A DNA stretch of 64,000 nucleotides, from positions 1-64,000 of the forward strand of contig NZ_BJDW01000010.1 in NCBI RefSeq assembly GCF_005405345.1, read 5' to 3'. A program made the position numbers and the translations under genes. The notes beneath the pieces were generated by a model. That model was given only the letters and a program-made list of their open reading frames with translations. It searched no databases and was not told the DNA's origin. This document shows positions 19,261 to 27,326 of this stretch, piece after piece. Position 1 is the first letter of the stretch. The number at the start of each line of letters is the position of its first letter. The stretch comes from Enterococcus viikkiensis. Its GTDB lineage: Bacteria; Bacillota; Bacilli; Lactobacillales; Enterococcaceae.

Positions 19261-19376
19261 CTTTAGAGTTCCTCCTAACCATTGATCATTATAGAAGAAA
19301 AATGTTATGACAGGAAGTATAATGCTTTATTTGCATTAAATTCTCAAATTTTGTTTTAAATCTAACTACAACTGAC

Positions 19377-20018
19377 TTATATATCCCACTCTTCATAAAA
19401 TCTTTTTAAAAACTCTTCCATGAAGGTCTTTCGCTTCCCTGCTTCTTCTTTACCTGCCAATGTATTCATCGTTTCAGGCAACTTAAACAATTTTTCATAA
19501 AAATGATTGATCACGGTACTTTTTTCCCGATATGCTTGTTTCGTTGTAAAACGTTTAGGCGCTACATTGGGATCATATAACGGGCTTTGGGTATGTCCAC
19601 CGTAATAGGCCGTTCGTAAGATGCCGATCGCCCCTAAAGCATCGATGCGATCTGCATCTTGAACAATTTGACCCGCTAATGATAGTTGTGCTTTGCCAGC
19701 CTCAAGCTCCTTCGAATAAGAAAGGTTCTCAATAATATAAAAGATTTCTTCTATTTCGCCTTCTGAAAGCCCCAGATCTGTTAAAAATATACGAAGTTCA
19801 TCGGCTTCTGTCGCGATATCTGCAACTACCTTATCATCGATTACATCATGAAGATAACTAGCTGCTACAATGATTGCTTGATCTTTTACCCCTTCTTGTT
19901 CAGCCAATCTACTGGCAATCTTAGCCACCCGCTCCACATGATAAAAATCATGTCCACTACGATCGCTACCTAACTTTTCCTTGGCGTACTGGCGAATCAT
20001 CTCCAGCTTATTCTGCAT
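19377..20018 (-). CDS. ypgQ: HD-domain phosphohydrolase (YpgQ-like)
   Basis: 213 residues. The metal-binding HD pattern is visible as GHDFYHVERV (about 18-27) and YLHDVIDD, with a later QDADRIDALG. Characterised YpgQ acts as a metal-dependent dNTP/NTP pyrophosphohydrolase. I chose ATG 20018, whose product MQNKLEMIRQYAKEKLG aligns with the family; the frame is open further but that stretch lies inside the methyltransferase gene. It overlaps the rlmL end by 11 nt, so coupled translation is likely, and no separate ribosome site is seen. Confidence 0.85.
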   Translation of the reverse strand: MQNKLEMIRQYAKEKLGSDRSGHDFYHVERVAKIASRLAEQEGVKDQAIIVAASYLHDVIDDKVVADIATEADELRIFLTDLGLSEGEIEEIFYIIENLSYSKELEAGKAQLSLAGQIVQDADRIDALGAIGILRTAYYGGHTQSPLYDPNVAPKRFTTKQAYREKSTVINHFYEKLFKLPETMNTLAGKEEAGKRKTFMEEFLKRFYEEWDI

Positions 20019-21171
20019 CGTTACGGGGCTTTCTTGGTGGGCGTTCGCCCCAATATTGAAATAGATCCGTTCTGATTGCACCATTGTACAATTTTCGTTT
20101 CTTCGTGGCTTTTGCACCATAGAATTCTTCGAAGGCCAAATCGCTCGTCAAAATATATTTGCTCCATGTTTTCAATGGACGGAAGACCTCTCCCATTTCT
20201 TTATACAAAACCCGAACCTGTTCTTCTTCTCCCAAACGTTCTCCGTATGGTGGATTTGCTACGATCACACCGTAGTCCTTTTCGGTTTTGAAATCTTTCA
20301 CCGCCCGTTGCTTGAATTGGATGGAATCTCCTAACCCAATTTCTTCCGCATTGGCTTGTGCAATTTCAACCATCCGACCATTGATATCCGAACCAGCAAT
20401 ATCTAACACGATATCATAATCCGCTGCTTCATCCGCTGCTGCGCGTACCTTTTCAAACACCTGAGGATCAAACCACTCCCAATCCTCACAAGCAAATCCG
20501 CGATTAAAACCAGGGGCGATATTATGGCCGATTAAAGCTGCTTCGATACATAACGTACCTGAACCACAAACAGGATCATAGAAAGGCCGATCTTTGCGCC
20601 AATTTGTCAGCATCACTAAGGCTGCCGCCATATTTTCTTTTAATGGTGCCCCACCCTTTTCTAACCGATAACCACGTTTAAACAAGCTTGGTCCAGTCGT
20701 ATCTAATGTCAAAACGACATGATCTTTCAGCAATGCGACTTCTAGTTGAAACAAAGCACCTGTTTCCGCCAATGGTACACGTGCAGGTCGATGATAAACT
20801 TCACGCAAGCGTTCAACAATCGCTTTTTTCGTGATTGCTTGGCAATCTGGTACACTGTATAATTTTGATTTGATTGAACGTCCAGCTACTGGAAACTCGG
20901 CATCCAAAGGTAGCACATCTTCCCAAGGGATCGCTTTGACCTTTTCAAATAATTCATCAAACGTATAGGCATCAAATTCGCCAACGATGATTTTCACTCG
21001 GTCCGCTGTTCGCAACCATAAATTTGCGGTGGCAATTGTTTCTAAATTTCCTTTGAAACGGGCGCGTCCATTTTCAACTTGGCAATCAATCCCTAAATCT
21101 CTCAATTCTTTGCCGACCAGCGCTTCAATACCTGCCGCTGCAGTGGCAATTAAGTTATATTGTTTTTCCAT
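20008..21171 (-). CDS. rlmL: THUMP-domain rRNA guanine-N2 methyltransferase (RlmL/YpsC-like)
   Basis: 387 residues. An N-terminal ferredoxin-like plus THUMP RNA-binding region (about 1-160) is followed by a class I methyltransferase domain with DPVCGSGTLCIEAA (SAM loop) and VANPPYGERLG (catalytic NPPY). It modifies a guanine of 23S rRNA. The order gpsB-rnpB-ypsC is conserved in Bacillus and supports the call. Ribosome site AAGGAG. It is followed by the overlapping ypgQ. Confidence 0.9.
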   Translation of the reverse strand: MEKQYNLIATAAAGIEALVGKELRDLGIDCQVENGRARFKGNLETIATANLWLRTADRVKIIVGEFDAYTFDELFEKVKAIPWEDVLPLDAEFPVAGRSIKSKLYSVPDCQAITKKAIVERLREVYHRPARVPLAETGALFQLEVALLKDHVVLTLDTTGPSLFKRGYRLEKGGAPLKENMAAALVMLTNWRKDRPFYDPVCGSGTLCIEAALIGHNIAPGFNRGFACEDWEWFDPQVFEKVRAAADEAADYDIVLDIAGSDINGRMVEIAQANAEEIGLGDSIQFKQRAVKDFKTEKDYGVIVANPPYGERLGEEEQVRVLYKEMGEVFRPLKTWSKYILTSDLAFEEFYGAKATKKRKLYNGAIRTDLFQYWGERPPRKPRNDAE

Positions 21172-21189
21172 AATAGCTCCTTTTTTACT

Positions 21190-21219
21190 AATATAATATA
21201 TAGTAGCTTATTTTTTCAA
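21190..21219 (-). promoter_or_regulatory. Candidate promoter of rlmL-ypgQ
   Basis: TTGAAA at 21219-21214, an 18-nt spacer and TATATT at 21195-21190, 19 nt before the start codon. Confidence 0.6.
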
Positions 21220-21257
21220 AAACATGAAAAATGACATCACTCTCTTCTACATGTACG

Positions 21258-21308
21258 ATGAGGCCACACGGCTTGTTCAATTTTTTATAGAACAATGGGT
21301 TACCTCAT
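21258..21308 (-). other. Unassigned hairpin between rnpB and rlmL
   Basis: Minus strand: ATGAGG (21308-21303) pairs with CCTCAT (21263-21258), and an inner TTGTTC (21295-21290) pairs exactly with GAACAA (21278-21273). The 7/9-nt internal loop and 11-nt apical loop make it unlike a simple terminator; no T run follows. No ORF occupies this 160-nt stretch. Confidence 0.45.
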
Positions 21309-21337
21309 AAGATATACACGGCGAAAAGCCTCACTCG

Positions 21338-21370
21338 AAAAAAAAACCTTCACAACAAAGTTGGAAGGTT
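21338..21370 (-). terminator. Terminator of rnpB
   Basis: Minus-strand stem AACCTTCCAAC/GTTGTGAAGGTT with a TTT loop and nine T. Confidence 0.88.
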
Positions 21371-21377
21371 CCCTGAA

Positions 21378-21763
21378 TTGCTGCAATTTTTTGTAAGCCA
21401 TGTTTTGTACGTTGAACTACTCAGGGTAGTGAGAACAACGTGGTAATCATCTATCTCCGGCAAAATTGCCGTCTCTTTCATCGTTCATTTCCTTAGAAAA
21501 AGCGCCCCTACCATTGTTTGGGTTGCTCGCTCGAGGGGTTTACCGCGTTCCACCATTTTGATTTCTCAAAATGCTTCGTCACTGTGGCACTTTCAAGAAT
21601 ACTCAGGCATAGATTGCTCCTTAGCCCTTTTTTCTGCCGTTACTTCAAAAGAAGTACCTTAGCTTATGGTTTCGCTAAGCACGAACACTACAGACATCGC
21701 AGTCTGTGCGAGCATGGACTTTCCTCAGCCTACGTAATGTAGACCGCGATCACCAAAAAATTG
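21378..21763 (-). ncRNA. rnpB: RNase P RNA, Bacillus type (type B)
   Basis: On the minus strand I recognise the conserved blocks: GAGGAAAGTCCATGCTCGC near the 5' end, TAGTGTTCGTGC, GAAAGTGCCACAGTGACGA, GGTAAACCCCTCGAGCGAG, AGATAGATGATTACC and the 3' ACAAAACATGGCTTACA. The ends pair through CAATTTTTT and AAAAAATTG (helix P1). It is the catalytic RNA that matures the 5' ends of tRNA. Ends are approximate within about 5 nt. The short reading frames inside it are not genes. Confidence 0.97.
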
Positions 21764-21767
21764 CATC

Positions 21768-21796
21768 ATTTAATTAGAATTGACGAGTTTTTTCAA
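21768..21796 (-). promoter_or_regulatory. Promoter of rnpB
   Basis: TTGAAA at 21796-21791 inside the gpsB end, a 17-nt spacer and TTAAAT at 21773-21768, about 5-7 nt before the RNA 5' helix. Confidence 0.65.
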
Positions 21797-22178
21797 TATC
21801 ACTTTCGTCTTGTGTGTAGTTTTGGCTAAAATCAGTTGACGCAGCGTTGTTTGCTGATTGCTGATCTAATTTCTTGCCGAAAACTTCTCTCTCAAGATTT
21901 GATAAACGTTTCAGAATATCAAAATTCGTAACCGCTGAACTCTTAGGAGCCGCTTCTTTTACACGCGAAGCAGTTGGCTGTGCTTTTGATAGCTGTTCAA
22001 CTTTTGCTTTCAGCCGATCGTTTTCTTCTTTCAAGGTCAATATTTCTTTGTTATAAGCTTCATAATCTTTGATTACATTGTCCAAAAATTCGTCAACCTC
22101 GATTGGATCATAGCCGCGCATTTTTGTTTTAAATTCTTGCTCCAAAATATCATTAGGAGTATAGATTACATTCGCCAT
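21774..22178 (-). CDS. gpsB: Cell-cycle protein GpsB
   Basis: 134 residues. DivIVA-like N-terminal domain with TPNDILEQEFKTKMRGYDPIEVDEFLD, a coiled coil (about 35-65), a low-complexity linker and a short helical C-terminal segment (FDILKRLSNLEREVFG) that forms the trimer. GpsB links peptidoglycan synthases such as PBP1 to division. A class A PBP gene lies 1.3 kb away. Its own promoter is at 22222-22250. Confidence 0.95.
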   Translation of the reverse strand: MANVIYTPNDILEQEFKTKMRGYDPIEVDEFLDNVIKDYEAYNKEILTLKEENDRLKAKVEQLSKAQPTASRVKEAAPKSSAVTNFDILKRLSNLEREVFGKKLDQQSANNAASTDFSQNYTQDESDIEKTRQF

Positions 22179-22221
22179 TTTTCCACCTCATTAGCTCTTA
22201 ACTTAATTTACTTTCCAATAT

Positions 22222-22250
22222 ATTCTAGCTGATATATCGAAGGAAATCAA
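22222..22250 (-). promoter_or_regulatory. Promoter of gpsB
   Basis: TTGATT at 22250-22245, a 17-nt spacer and TAGAAT at 22227-22222, overlapping the stop of the upstream gene. Confidence 0.75.
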
Positions 22251-22804
22251 ACACTATCCCCAAGTTCTGAGGAATTTTCTAAATCATCCATCGTGATTGT
22301 AAGTAAATCGTAAGAATTTTTTAATTGGTATTTTTCAACATCCGCTAAGAAAAATTTACTTTTACCTGGATACTCAGTATCATATACTACTAAAGCAGCA
22401 TCTGTATGCTCCAATAAGAAACTTACATGATTTTTAAATTGTCCAGGATTTTGATAAGGTTGATGGCTAACTGATTCAACAAAATCAGCCTTTTGGACAA
22501 GCTCGCTTAAAATTAATTGATTGTGTTCTTTCCAATTATTTCCAAAGTTTTCAAAAGGAAAGATAATTGCTAGGTGCAGTTCTGGATAATTGTTTTTCAA
22601 TTCATTGACTACCTGGCCTGCCCAGACTTCTGTTCCTAAACTACCACTGATCATGATCCATTCAAGTCCGTTTTCAATCAACGCTGTCAATTCTCTTTTT
22701 AAAACATTCTTAATTACTTGCACTCGCGGATCTTGCTCGCTAAAAATTCCTAGTTCATAGCTTTGATATCCAGTGACATACAGGCGCTTGATGGTTTCAT
22801 TCAT
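22247..22804 (-). CDS. ypsA: YpsA-like SLOG-family protein (DUF1273)
   Basis: 185 residues, Rossmann-like SLOG fold. Glycine-rich ISGSLGTEVWAGQVV (about 52-66) and YVTGYQSYELGIF at the N-terminus are typical of the YpsA/DUF1273 family. YpsA affects FtsZ and cell division in Firmicutes, and the position between gpsB and recU matches Bacillus. The ligand is unknown. It diverges from recU. Confidence 0.85.
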   Translation of the reverse strand: MNETIKRLYVTGYQSYELGIFSEQDPRVQVIKNVLKRELTALIENGLEWIMISGSLGTEVWAGQVVNELKNNYPELHLAIIFPFENFGNNWKEHNQLILSELVQKADFVESVSHQPYQNPGQFKNHVSFLLEHTDAALVVYDTEYPGKSKFFLADVEKYQLKNSYDLLTITMDDLENSSELGDSV

Positions 22805-22883
22805 TTTTTTTCCTTACTTTCACTTAAAATTAAAATATCTTGCAAAAAAATTTGATATAATAGCAAATAGGAGTGTGATAAAG

Positions 22884-23489
22884 ATGGCCTTCTATTATCC
22901 TAATGGTCAATTATTTTCACAAAAAAATCCGCGAGAAGCTTCATTAAAAAAAGAAACAACGTTTGCCAATCGCGGGATGCGCTTTGAAGAAGCCATCAAT
23001 CAAAGCAACGAATACTATATTACTCATGATAAGGCAGTTGTCCATAAAAAGCCAACACCACTTCAAATCGTTAAAGTCGACTATCCTAAACGGAGTGCTG
23101 CGGTGATTCGCGAAGCTTACTTCCGGCAACCCTCCACAACGGATTACAATGGTGTCTATCGTGGGTACTATTTAGATTTTGAAGCGAAAGAAACAAAAAA
23201 CAAAACTTCTTTCCCGCTGAAAAATTTCCATCAGCATCAAATCACCCATATGGCGCAATGCTTGAAGCAGGAAGCAGTCTGCTTTGCCTTATTATGGTTT
23301 TCAAGCTTAAATCGTTGTTTTTTTCTTTCTGCTGAAAAACTGATCACCTATTGGCAAGAACAAGAAACTGGCAAAAAATCAATACCGCTAGAGACAATCG
23401 AAACCGTTGGTATCGAGATCACGCCGCAAATCGCGCCAAGGATTCCATACTTAACTGCGGTGGAACAATATCTTGAAAAAAGGAGTTAA
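22884..23489 (+). CDS. recU: Holliday junction resolvase RecU
   Basis: 201 residues. It cleaves four-way DNA junctions in recombination and chromosome segregation. N-terminal NRGMRFEEAINQSN and the catalytic nuclease core (GVYRGYYLDFEAKETKNKTSFPLKNFHQHQ) with Asp, Glu and Lys are visible. ATG 22884 has TAGGAG upstream; an extended -10 TGATATAAT precedes it. It lies 4 nt before the PBP gene, as in the conserved recU-ponA operon. Confidence 0.95.
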   Translation: MAFYYPNGQLFSQKNPREASLKKETTFANRGMRFEEAINQSNEYYITHDKAVVHKKPTPLQIVKVDYPKRSAAVIREAYFRQPSTTDYNGVYRGYYLDFEAKETKNKTSFPLKNFHQHQITHMAQCLKQEAVCFALLWFSSLNRCFFLSAEKLITYWQEQETGKKSIPLETIETVGIEITPQIAPRIPYLTAVEQYLEKRS

Positions 23490-23493
23490 TCAA

Positions 23494-25803
23494 ATGGCTA
23501 AGCCCTCTCGTTCGCAGAAAAATTCGCGAACCCCTCAAGTAAAGAAAACTCAACCAAAAATGAAAAAGAACCGGCACATCGGCTTAAAAATCATGATTGC
23601 TATCGTTGGATTTCTTTGCGTCGCCCTTTTAAGCGGCATCGGTATCTTTTTCTACTACGTGAAGGATGCACCGGATTTGTCTGAAAAAAAGTTAGATGCG
23701 ACTGTTTCTTCAAAACTCTTTGACATTGATGGCAATGAGTTTGAAGACTTAGGTGCGGAGAAGCGGGAAAAAATTGCGGCTGACAAAATTCCGCAAGAAC
23801 TAGATGACGCGATCGTGTCTGTTGAAGACCGTCGTTTCTTTAAACATAATGGTGTTGACCCTGTACGGATTTTAGGATCAGCATTACACAACATCACGAA
23901 TAAAGGAGGGCTTCAAGGTGGAAGTACCTTGACTCAACAGCTCGTGAAACTTTCCTTTTTCTCTACAAAAGCATCTGATCAGACACTGCGTAGGAAAGCT
24001 CAAGAAGCCTGGCTGGCAATTCAGCTTGAAAAAAAATATTCAAAACAAGAAGTTTTAACTTACTACATCAATAAAGTTTACATGGCTAACGGTCTTTACG
24101 GAATGGAAACAGCAGCAGAAAGTTATTTTGGAAAAGAACTTCAACATCTTTCTATCGCTCAAACTGCATTACTAGCTGGCATGCCACAAGCCCCAAATTC
24201 ATATGATCCTTATAAACACCCTGAAGCTGCGAAAGAACGTCGTTATACGGTTCTTTACACTATGCTAAAGAATAAAAAAATCTCACAGGAAAATTATGAT
24301 ACGGCAACAAAAGAACCGATCGATCAAGGACTATTACCTTTACAAACTGATAATCAAGAACGTAAAGTAGCAGATAATTACGTTAAAGAAGTGATTGCTC
24401 AAGTAGAGTCAAAAACTGGAAAAAATGTTTATACCGATGGCTTAGATATCTACACAAATTTAGATACAGACGCTCAAAACAAACTATATTCTATTGTTAA
24501 TGGCGATGAATACGTTCAATATCCAGATAAAGACCTACAAGTTGCTGCAACGCTTGTTGATAGTAAAACCGGACGCGTCACCGCTCAAATTGGTGGTCGA
24601 AATATTGCTGATGACGTTTACTTAGGAATGAATCGAGCAGTTAATACAAACCGTGACTTTGGTTCTACGGTTAAGCCAATTACCGATTACGGCCCAATGT
24701 TTGAATATGAACAAAAATCAACAGGAACCATGATCGATGATGCTCCTTACTTCTACCCTGGAACGAAAAATGAAGTGAAAAACTGGGACCTGACCTATCA
24801 AGGCCGGATCACATATCGCAAAGCACTTTATGATTCACGGAATGTGCCAGCAGTTAAAGTTTTTAATGAAGTTGGCGCGGAAAATGCCGCGAAATTTTTG
24901 AAAAATTTAGGTATCCAATACAAAGACATTCAACAATCAAACGCGATTTCAAGTAATACTGAAACGCAAGATGGCACAAAATATGGTATCTCCACCGAAA
25001 AGATGGCTGCCGCTTATGCTGCCTTTGCCAATGGCGGAACCTATAACGAACCACTTTATATCAATAAAATAAAATATCAAGACGGATCAGAACAGACCTT
25101 CGAGAACAAAGGCGAAAAAGCGATGGAACCCTACACCGCTTATATGATCACTGATATCCTAAAAGACGTTATCTTAAAAGGGACTGGGACTTATGCCCAA
25201 ATCCCCAACCTATTCCAAGCGGGCAAAACAGGAACTTCCAATTATACTGACGATGAATTAGCGAAGATCCCTCATTTAGGATCAATCTCACCGGATGTCA
25301 TGTTTACCGGCTACACACCACATTATTCTTTATCCATTTGGACAGGCTACGACAAACGGATGACACCGATCACTGATGCTTCATCAAATATCGCTCAAGA
25401 GGTTTACCGCGAGTTGATGAGCTATGTATCTGAAAATGTGCCCAATGATGATTGGGTAATGCCAGACGATGTAATTCGAAGTCGAAACGAGCTTTATGTC
25501 AAAGGATCATCAGCGGTTCCGACGCAGCCAAGCTATTCAAGCCAAAGTTCTTATTATAATAACAATACATCTTATAATCAATACACTGCTCCAAGTAGTA
25601 GTGCGCAAGTACAACCAAGTGTTCCGGAGTCTTCTACTGTAGCTCCAACACCAACGCCTTCAAGCAGCAGTGAAGTGACACCGACTCCGACACCATCGCC
25701 GACTCCTTCTTCTTCTTCTGCGGGACCGGAGCCATCTGAGCCTTCTTCGAGTCAAACACCACCGCCGCCAGAAGAAAGCGTGACCCCTCCATCAAGCAAT
25801 TAA
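23494..25803 (+). CDS. pbp1A: Class A penicillin-binding protein 1A
   Basis: 769 residues, membrane-bound bifunctional peptidoglycan synthase. The N-terminal anchor is at about 25-50. The GT51 glycosyltransferase carries EDRRFFKHNG (Glu111) and GGSTLTQQLVK. The transpeptidase has STVK (Ser391), SSN and KTGT (Lys578). The last ~95 residues are Ser/Thr/Pro/Gln-rich with PTPTPSP-like repeats, likely extracellular. ATG 23494 follows AAAAGGAG. It is cotranscribed with recU and likely partners GpsB. Confidence 0.95.
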   Translation: MAKPSRSQKNSRTPQVKKTQPKMKKNRHIGLKIMIAIVGFLCVALLSGIGIFFYYVKDAPDLSEKKLDATVSSKLFDIDGNEFEDLGAEKREKIAADKIPQELDDAIVSVEDRRFFKHNGVDPVRILGSALHNITNKGGLQGGSTLTQQLVKLSFFSTKASDQTLRRKAQEAWLAIQLEKKYSKQEVLTYYINKVYMANGLYGMETAAESYFGKELQHLSIAQTALLAGMPQAPNSYDPYKHPEAAKERRYTVLYTMLKNKKISQENYDTATKEPIDQGLLPLQTDNQERKVADNYVKEVIAQVESKTGKNVYTDGLDIYTNLDTDAQNKLYSIVNGDEYVQYPDKDLQVAATLVDSKTGRVTAQIGGRNIADDVYLGMNRAVNTNRDFGSTVKPITDYGPMFEYEQKSTGTMIDDAPYFYPGTKNEVKNWDLTYQGRITYRKALYDSRNVPAVKVFNEVGAENAAKFLKNLGIQYKDIQQSNAISSNTETQDGTKYGISTEKMAAAYAAFANGGTYNEPLYINKIKYQDGSEQTFENKGEKAMEPYTAYMITDILKDVILKGTGTYAQIPNLFQAGKTGTSNYTDDELAKIPHLGSISPDVMFTGYTPHYSLSIWTGYDKRMTPITDASSNIAQEVYRELMSYVSENVPNDDWVMPDDVIRSRNELYVKGSSAVPTQPSYSSQSSYYNNNTSYNQYTAPSSSAQVQPSVPESSTVAPTPTPSSSSEVTPTPTPSPTPSSSSAGPEPSEPSSSQTPPPPEESVTPPSSN

Positions 25804-25850
25804 AAACAACAGTTTTCAATCTCGATAGTTGAGATTGAAAACTGTTGTTT
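25804..25850. terminator. Bidirectional terminator between pbp1A and nth
   Basis: Perfect 20-bp arms around a 7-nt loop (GATAGTT), T-rich on both sides; the arm reaches the nth stop codon. Confidence 0.92.
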
Positions 25851-26502
25851 ATTTTTGTATAGCTTTCAAACGGTCTTTTCCCTCTTGGCATAAATCCAAT
25901 AATGGACAAATCGTGCATTTAGGAGAACGTGCTGTACAATGATAGCGGCCAAAAAGAATCAACGTATGGTGAGTCTTCACCCATAACTCTTTTGGAACTT
26001 TACGCATAAGGTTCGCTTCAACTTCTGTTACTGAGGCATTCAACTTACAAATTCGCAGACGTTTCGCGACCCGCTCCACATGCGTATCGACGGCGATCGC
26101 TGGTACACCAAAAGCATCACCTAATACGACATTCGCAGTTTTTCGTCCAACTCCAGGCAATTGGATTAATTCCTCCCTCGTCTTCGGTACCTGCCCAGAA
26201 AAATGATCCAATAGCATTTGAGCACAGGCTTTGATGTTTTTTGCCTTGTTACGATAGAGACCGATCGTTTTTATTTTTTTGATGATGTCTTCGATTGGCG
26301 CATCAGCCAAAGCCTCTGCGGTAGGATAATCCGCGAATAGGGCTGGCGTCGCTTTATTAACAGAGACATCCGTTGCTTGTGCGCTTAAGATTACTGCAAT
26401 CAATAATTGGAAGGCAGAGTCAGAATGTAATTCGCCAGCCGCATCAGGAAACATATCCGACATCCGAGAAAGAGCTTCCATTGTTTTTTCTTTATTCAGC
26501 AT
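25849..26502 (-). CDS. nth: Endonuclease III
   Basis: 217 residues. DNA glycosylase/AP lyase for oxidised pyrimidines. The helix-hairpin-helix LPGVGRKTANVVLG holds the catalytic Lys and is followed by VDTHVERVAKRL with the catalytic Asp. Four cysteines (C-x6-C-x2-C-x5-C) at the C-terminus bind a 4Fe-4S cluster. ATG 26502 overlaps the dnaD end by 11 nt and has GGAAAGGAAAG upstream; the frame extends further only because it shares bases with dnaD. The dnaD-nth pair is conserved in Firmicutes. Confidence 0.95.
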   Translation of the reverse strand: MLNKEKTMEALSRMSDMFPDAAGELHSDSAFQLLIAVILSAQATDVSVNKATPALFADYPTAEALADAPIEDIIKKIKTIGLYRNKAKNIKACAQMLLDHFSGQVPKTREELIQLPGVGRKTANVVLGDAFGVPAIAVDTHVERVAKRLRICKLNASVTEVEANLMRKVPKELWVKTHHTLILFGRYHCTARSPKCTICPLLDLCQEGKDRLKAIQK

Positions 26503-27205
26503 CAGCGTCTTTCCTTTCCAACCAATTGTATAGAGAGACCTTTGGGAGTTCTTCCGTTTGATTTTGCTCCTCCTTTTGCAGCAAAATTTGTTTTCTGCGA
26601 CGTTGTTCTTCTTCCACCTGAACCTTTGAACGGATATTTTTTTTCTCCCAGCTTTGTAGAACCGTTTCAATATATTTGAAATTATAGGCTTGATTTAGCA
26701 CAGCTTCTTGTAACGCCAGCTGAATCAATTCTGGTGAATAATGATCCTCATCTACCCAGTAACCAATTTTTTGATATTCAATTGGCGACAAAGGACGACC
26801 AAATTCTTGCTCAAAAGCACGTAGCATTTTCTTTTGTGCCTCAAGTGTGGTTTCCTCCTCTTTCTTTACACGTTGTTGTTCTTGAATAGTTGAAATTTTT
26901 TCGAAAGCTGGGAGCAAATCATAGCGATCACTTTTTCGACCTTGATCGTCTAGTGCTGTTTCAAGCGAAACAAAACCTTTTCCAACTAGAGTGTTCAGCG
27001 CCTCGTAGATTATTTCGACGGTACTACCCATATTTTGAGCGATCACAGTTATATTGGGAAAATCTTCTCCCGCCTGATGTGCGGAATAAAGCTGTAGCCA
27101 CAGCATAAATTCATTGGTTGTTAACCCTAGCTTCGCATAATTTTGCAACAGCAAGTTTGAGATCGTCGTCTCTCCTGCTATTAAATAATCTTTCAATGAA
27201 ATCAT
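26492..27205 (-). CDS. dnaD: DNA replication initiation protein DnaD
   Basis: 237 residues. The N-terminal winged-helix (about 1-100) carries the oligomerising region; the C-terminal DnaD/DnaB-II domain has YWVDEDHYSPELIQLALQEA and the YIETVLQSW motif. It remodels DNA at oriC and recruits the helicase loader. Ribosome site ACGGAGG. Promoter at 27229-27257. Confidence 0.95.
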   Translation of the reverse strand: MISLKDYLIAGETTISNLLLQNYAKLGLTTNEFMLWLQLYSAHQAGEDFPNITVIAQNMGSTVEIIYEALNTLVGKGFVSLETALDDQGRKSDRYDLLPAFEKISTIQEQQRVKKEEETTLEAQKKMLRAFEQEFGRPLSPIEYQKIGYWVDEDHYSPELIQLALQEAVLNQAYNFKYIETVLQSWEKKNIRSKVQVEEEQRRRKQILLQKEEQNQTEELPKVSLYNWLERKDADAE

Positions 27206-27228
27206 TCAAAATCCTCCGTTTCCATTTT

Positions 27229-27257
27229 AGTTTACACTAAAAAAATAGGAAGTCCAA
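27229..27257 (-). promoter_or_regulatory. Promoter of dnaD-nth
   Basis: TTGGAC at 27257-27252, a 17-nt spacer and TAAACT at 27234-27229. Confidence 0.65.
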
Positions 27258-27282
27258 TACTTAGAAAACAGTTCCTAAACAG

Positions 27283-27314
27283 AAAAAAACAGGAAGCACA
27301 GCTCCCTGTTTTTA
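27283..27314 (-). terminator. Terminator of nox
   Basis: Stem AACAGGGAGC/GCTTCCTGTT with a 3-nt loop, followed by seven T on the minus strand. Confidence 0.88.
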
Positions 27315-27326
27315 CGACTTTCTATA

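Noticed and set aside
20019-20120. Longer N-terminus for the HD phosphohydrolase
   Set aside because: It lies entirely within the rlmL coding sequence; family alignment begins at ATG 20018.
21518-21742. Reading frame on the plus strand inside the RNase P RNA
   Set aside because: The region matches conserved rnpB blocks on the minus strand; the frame is incidental.
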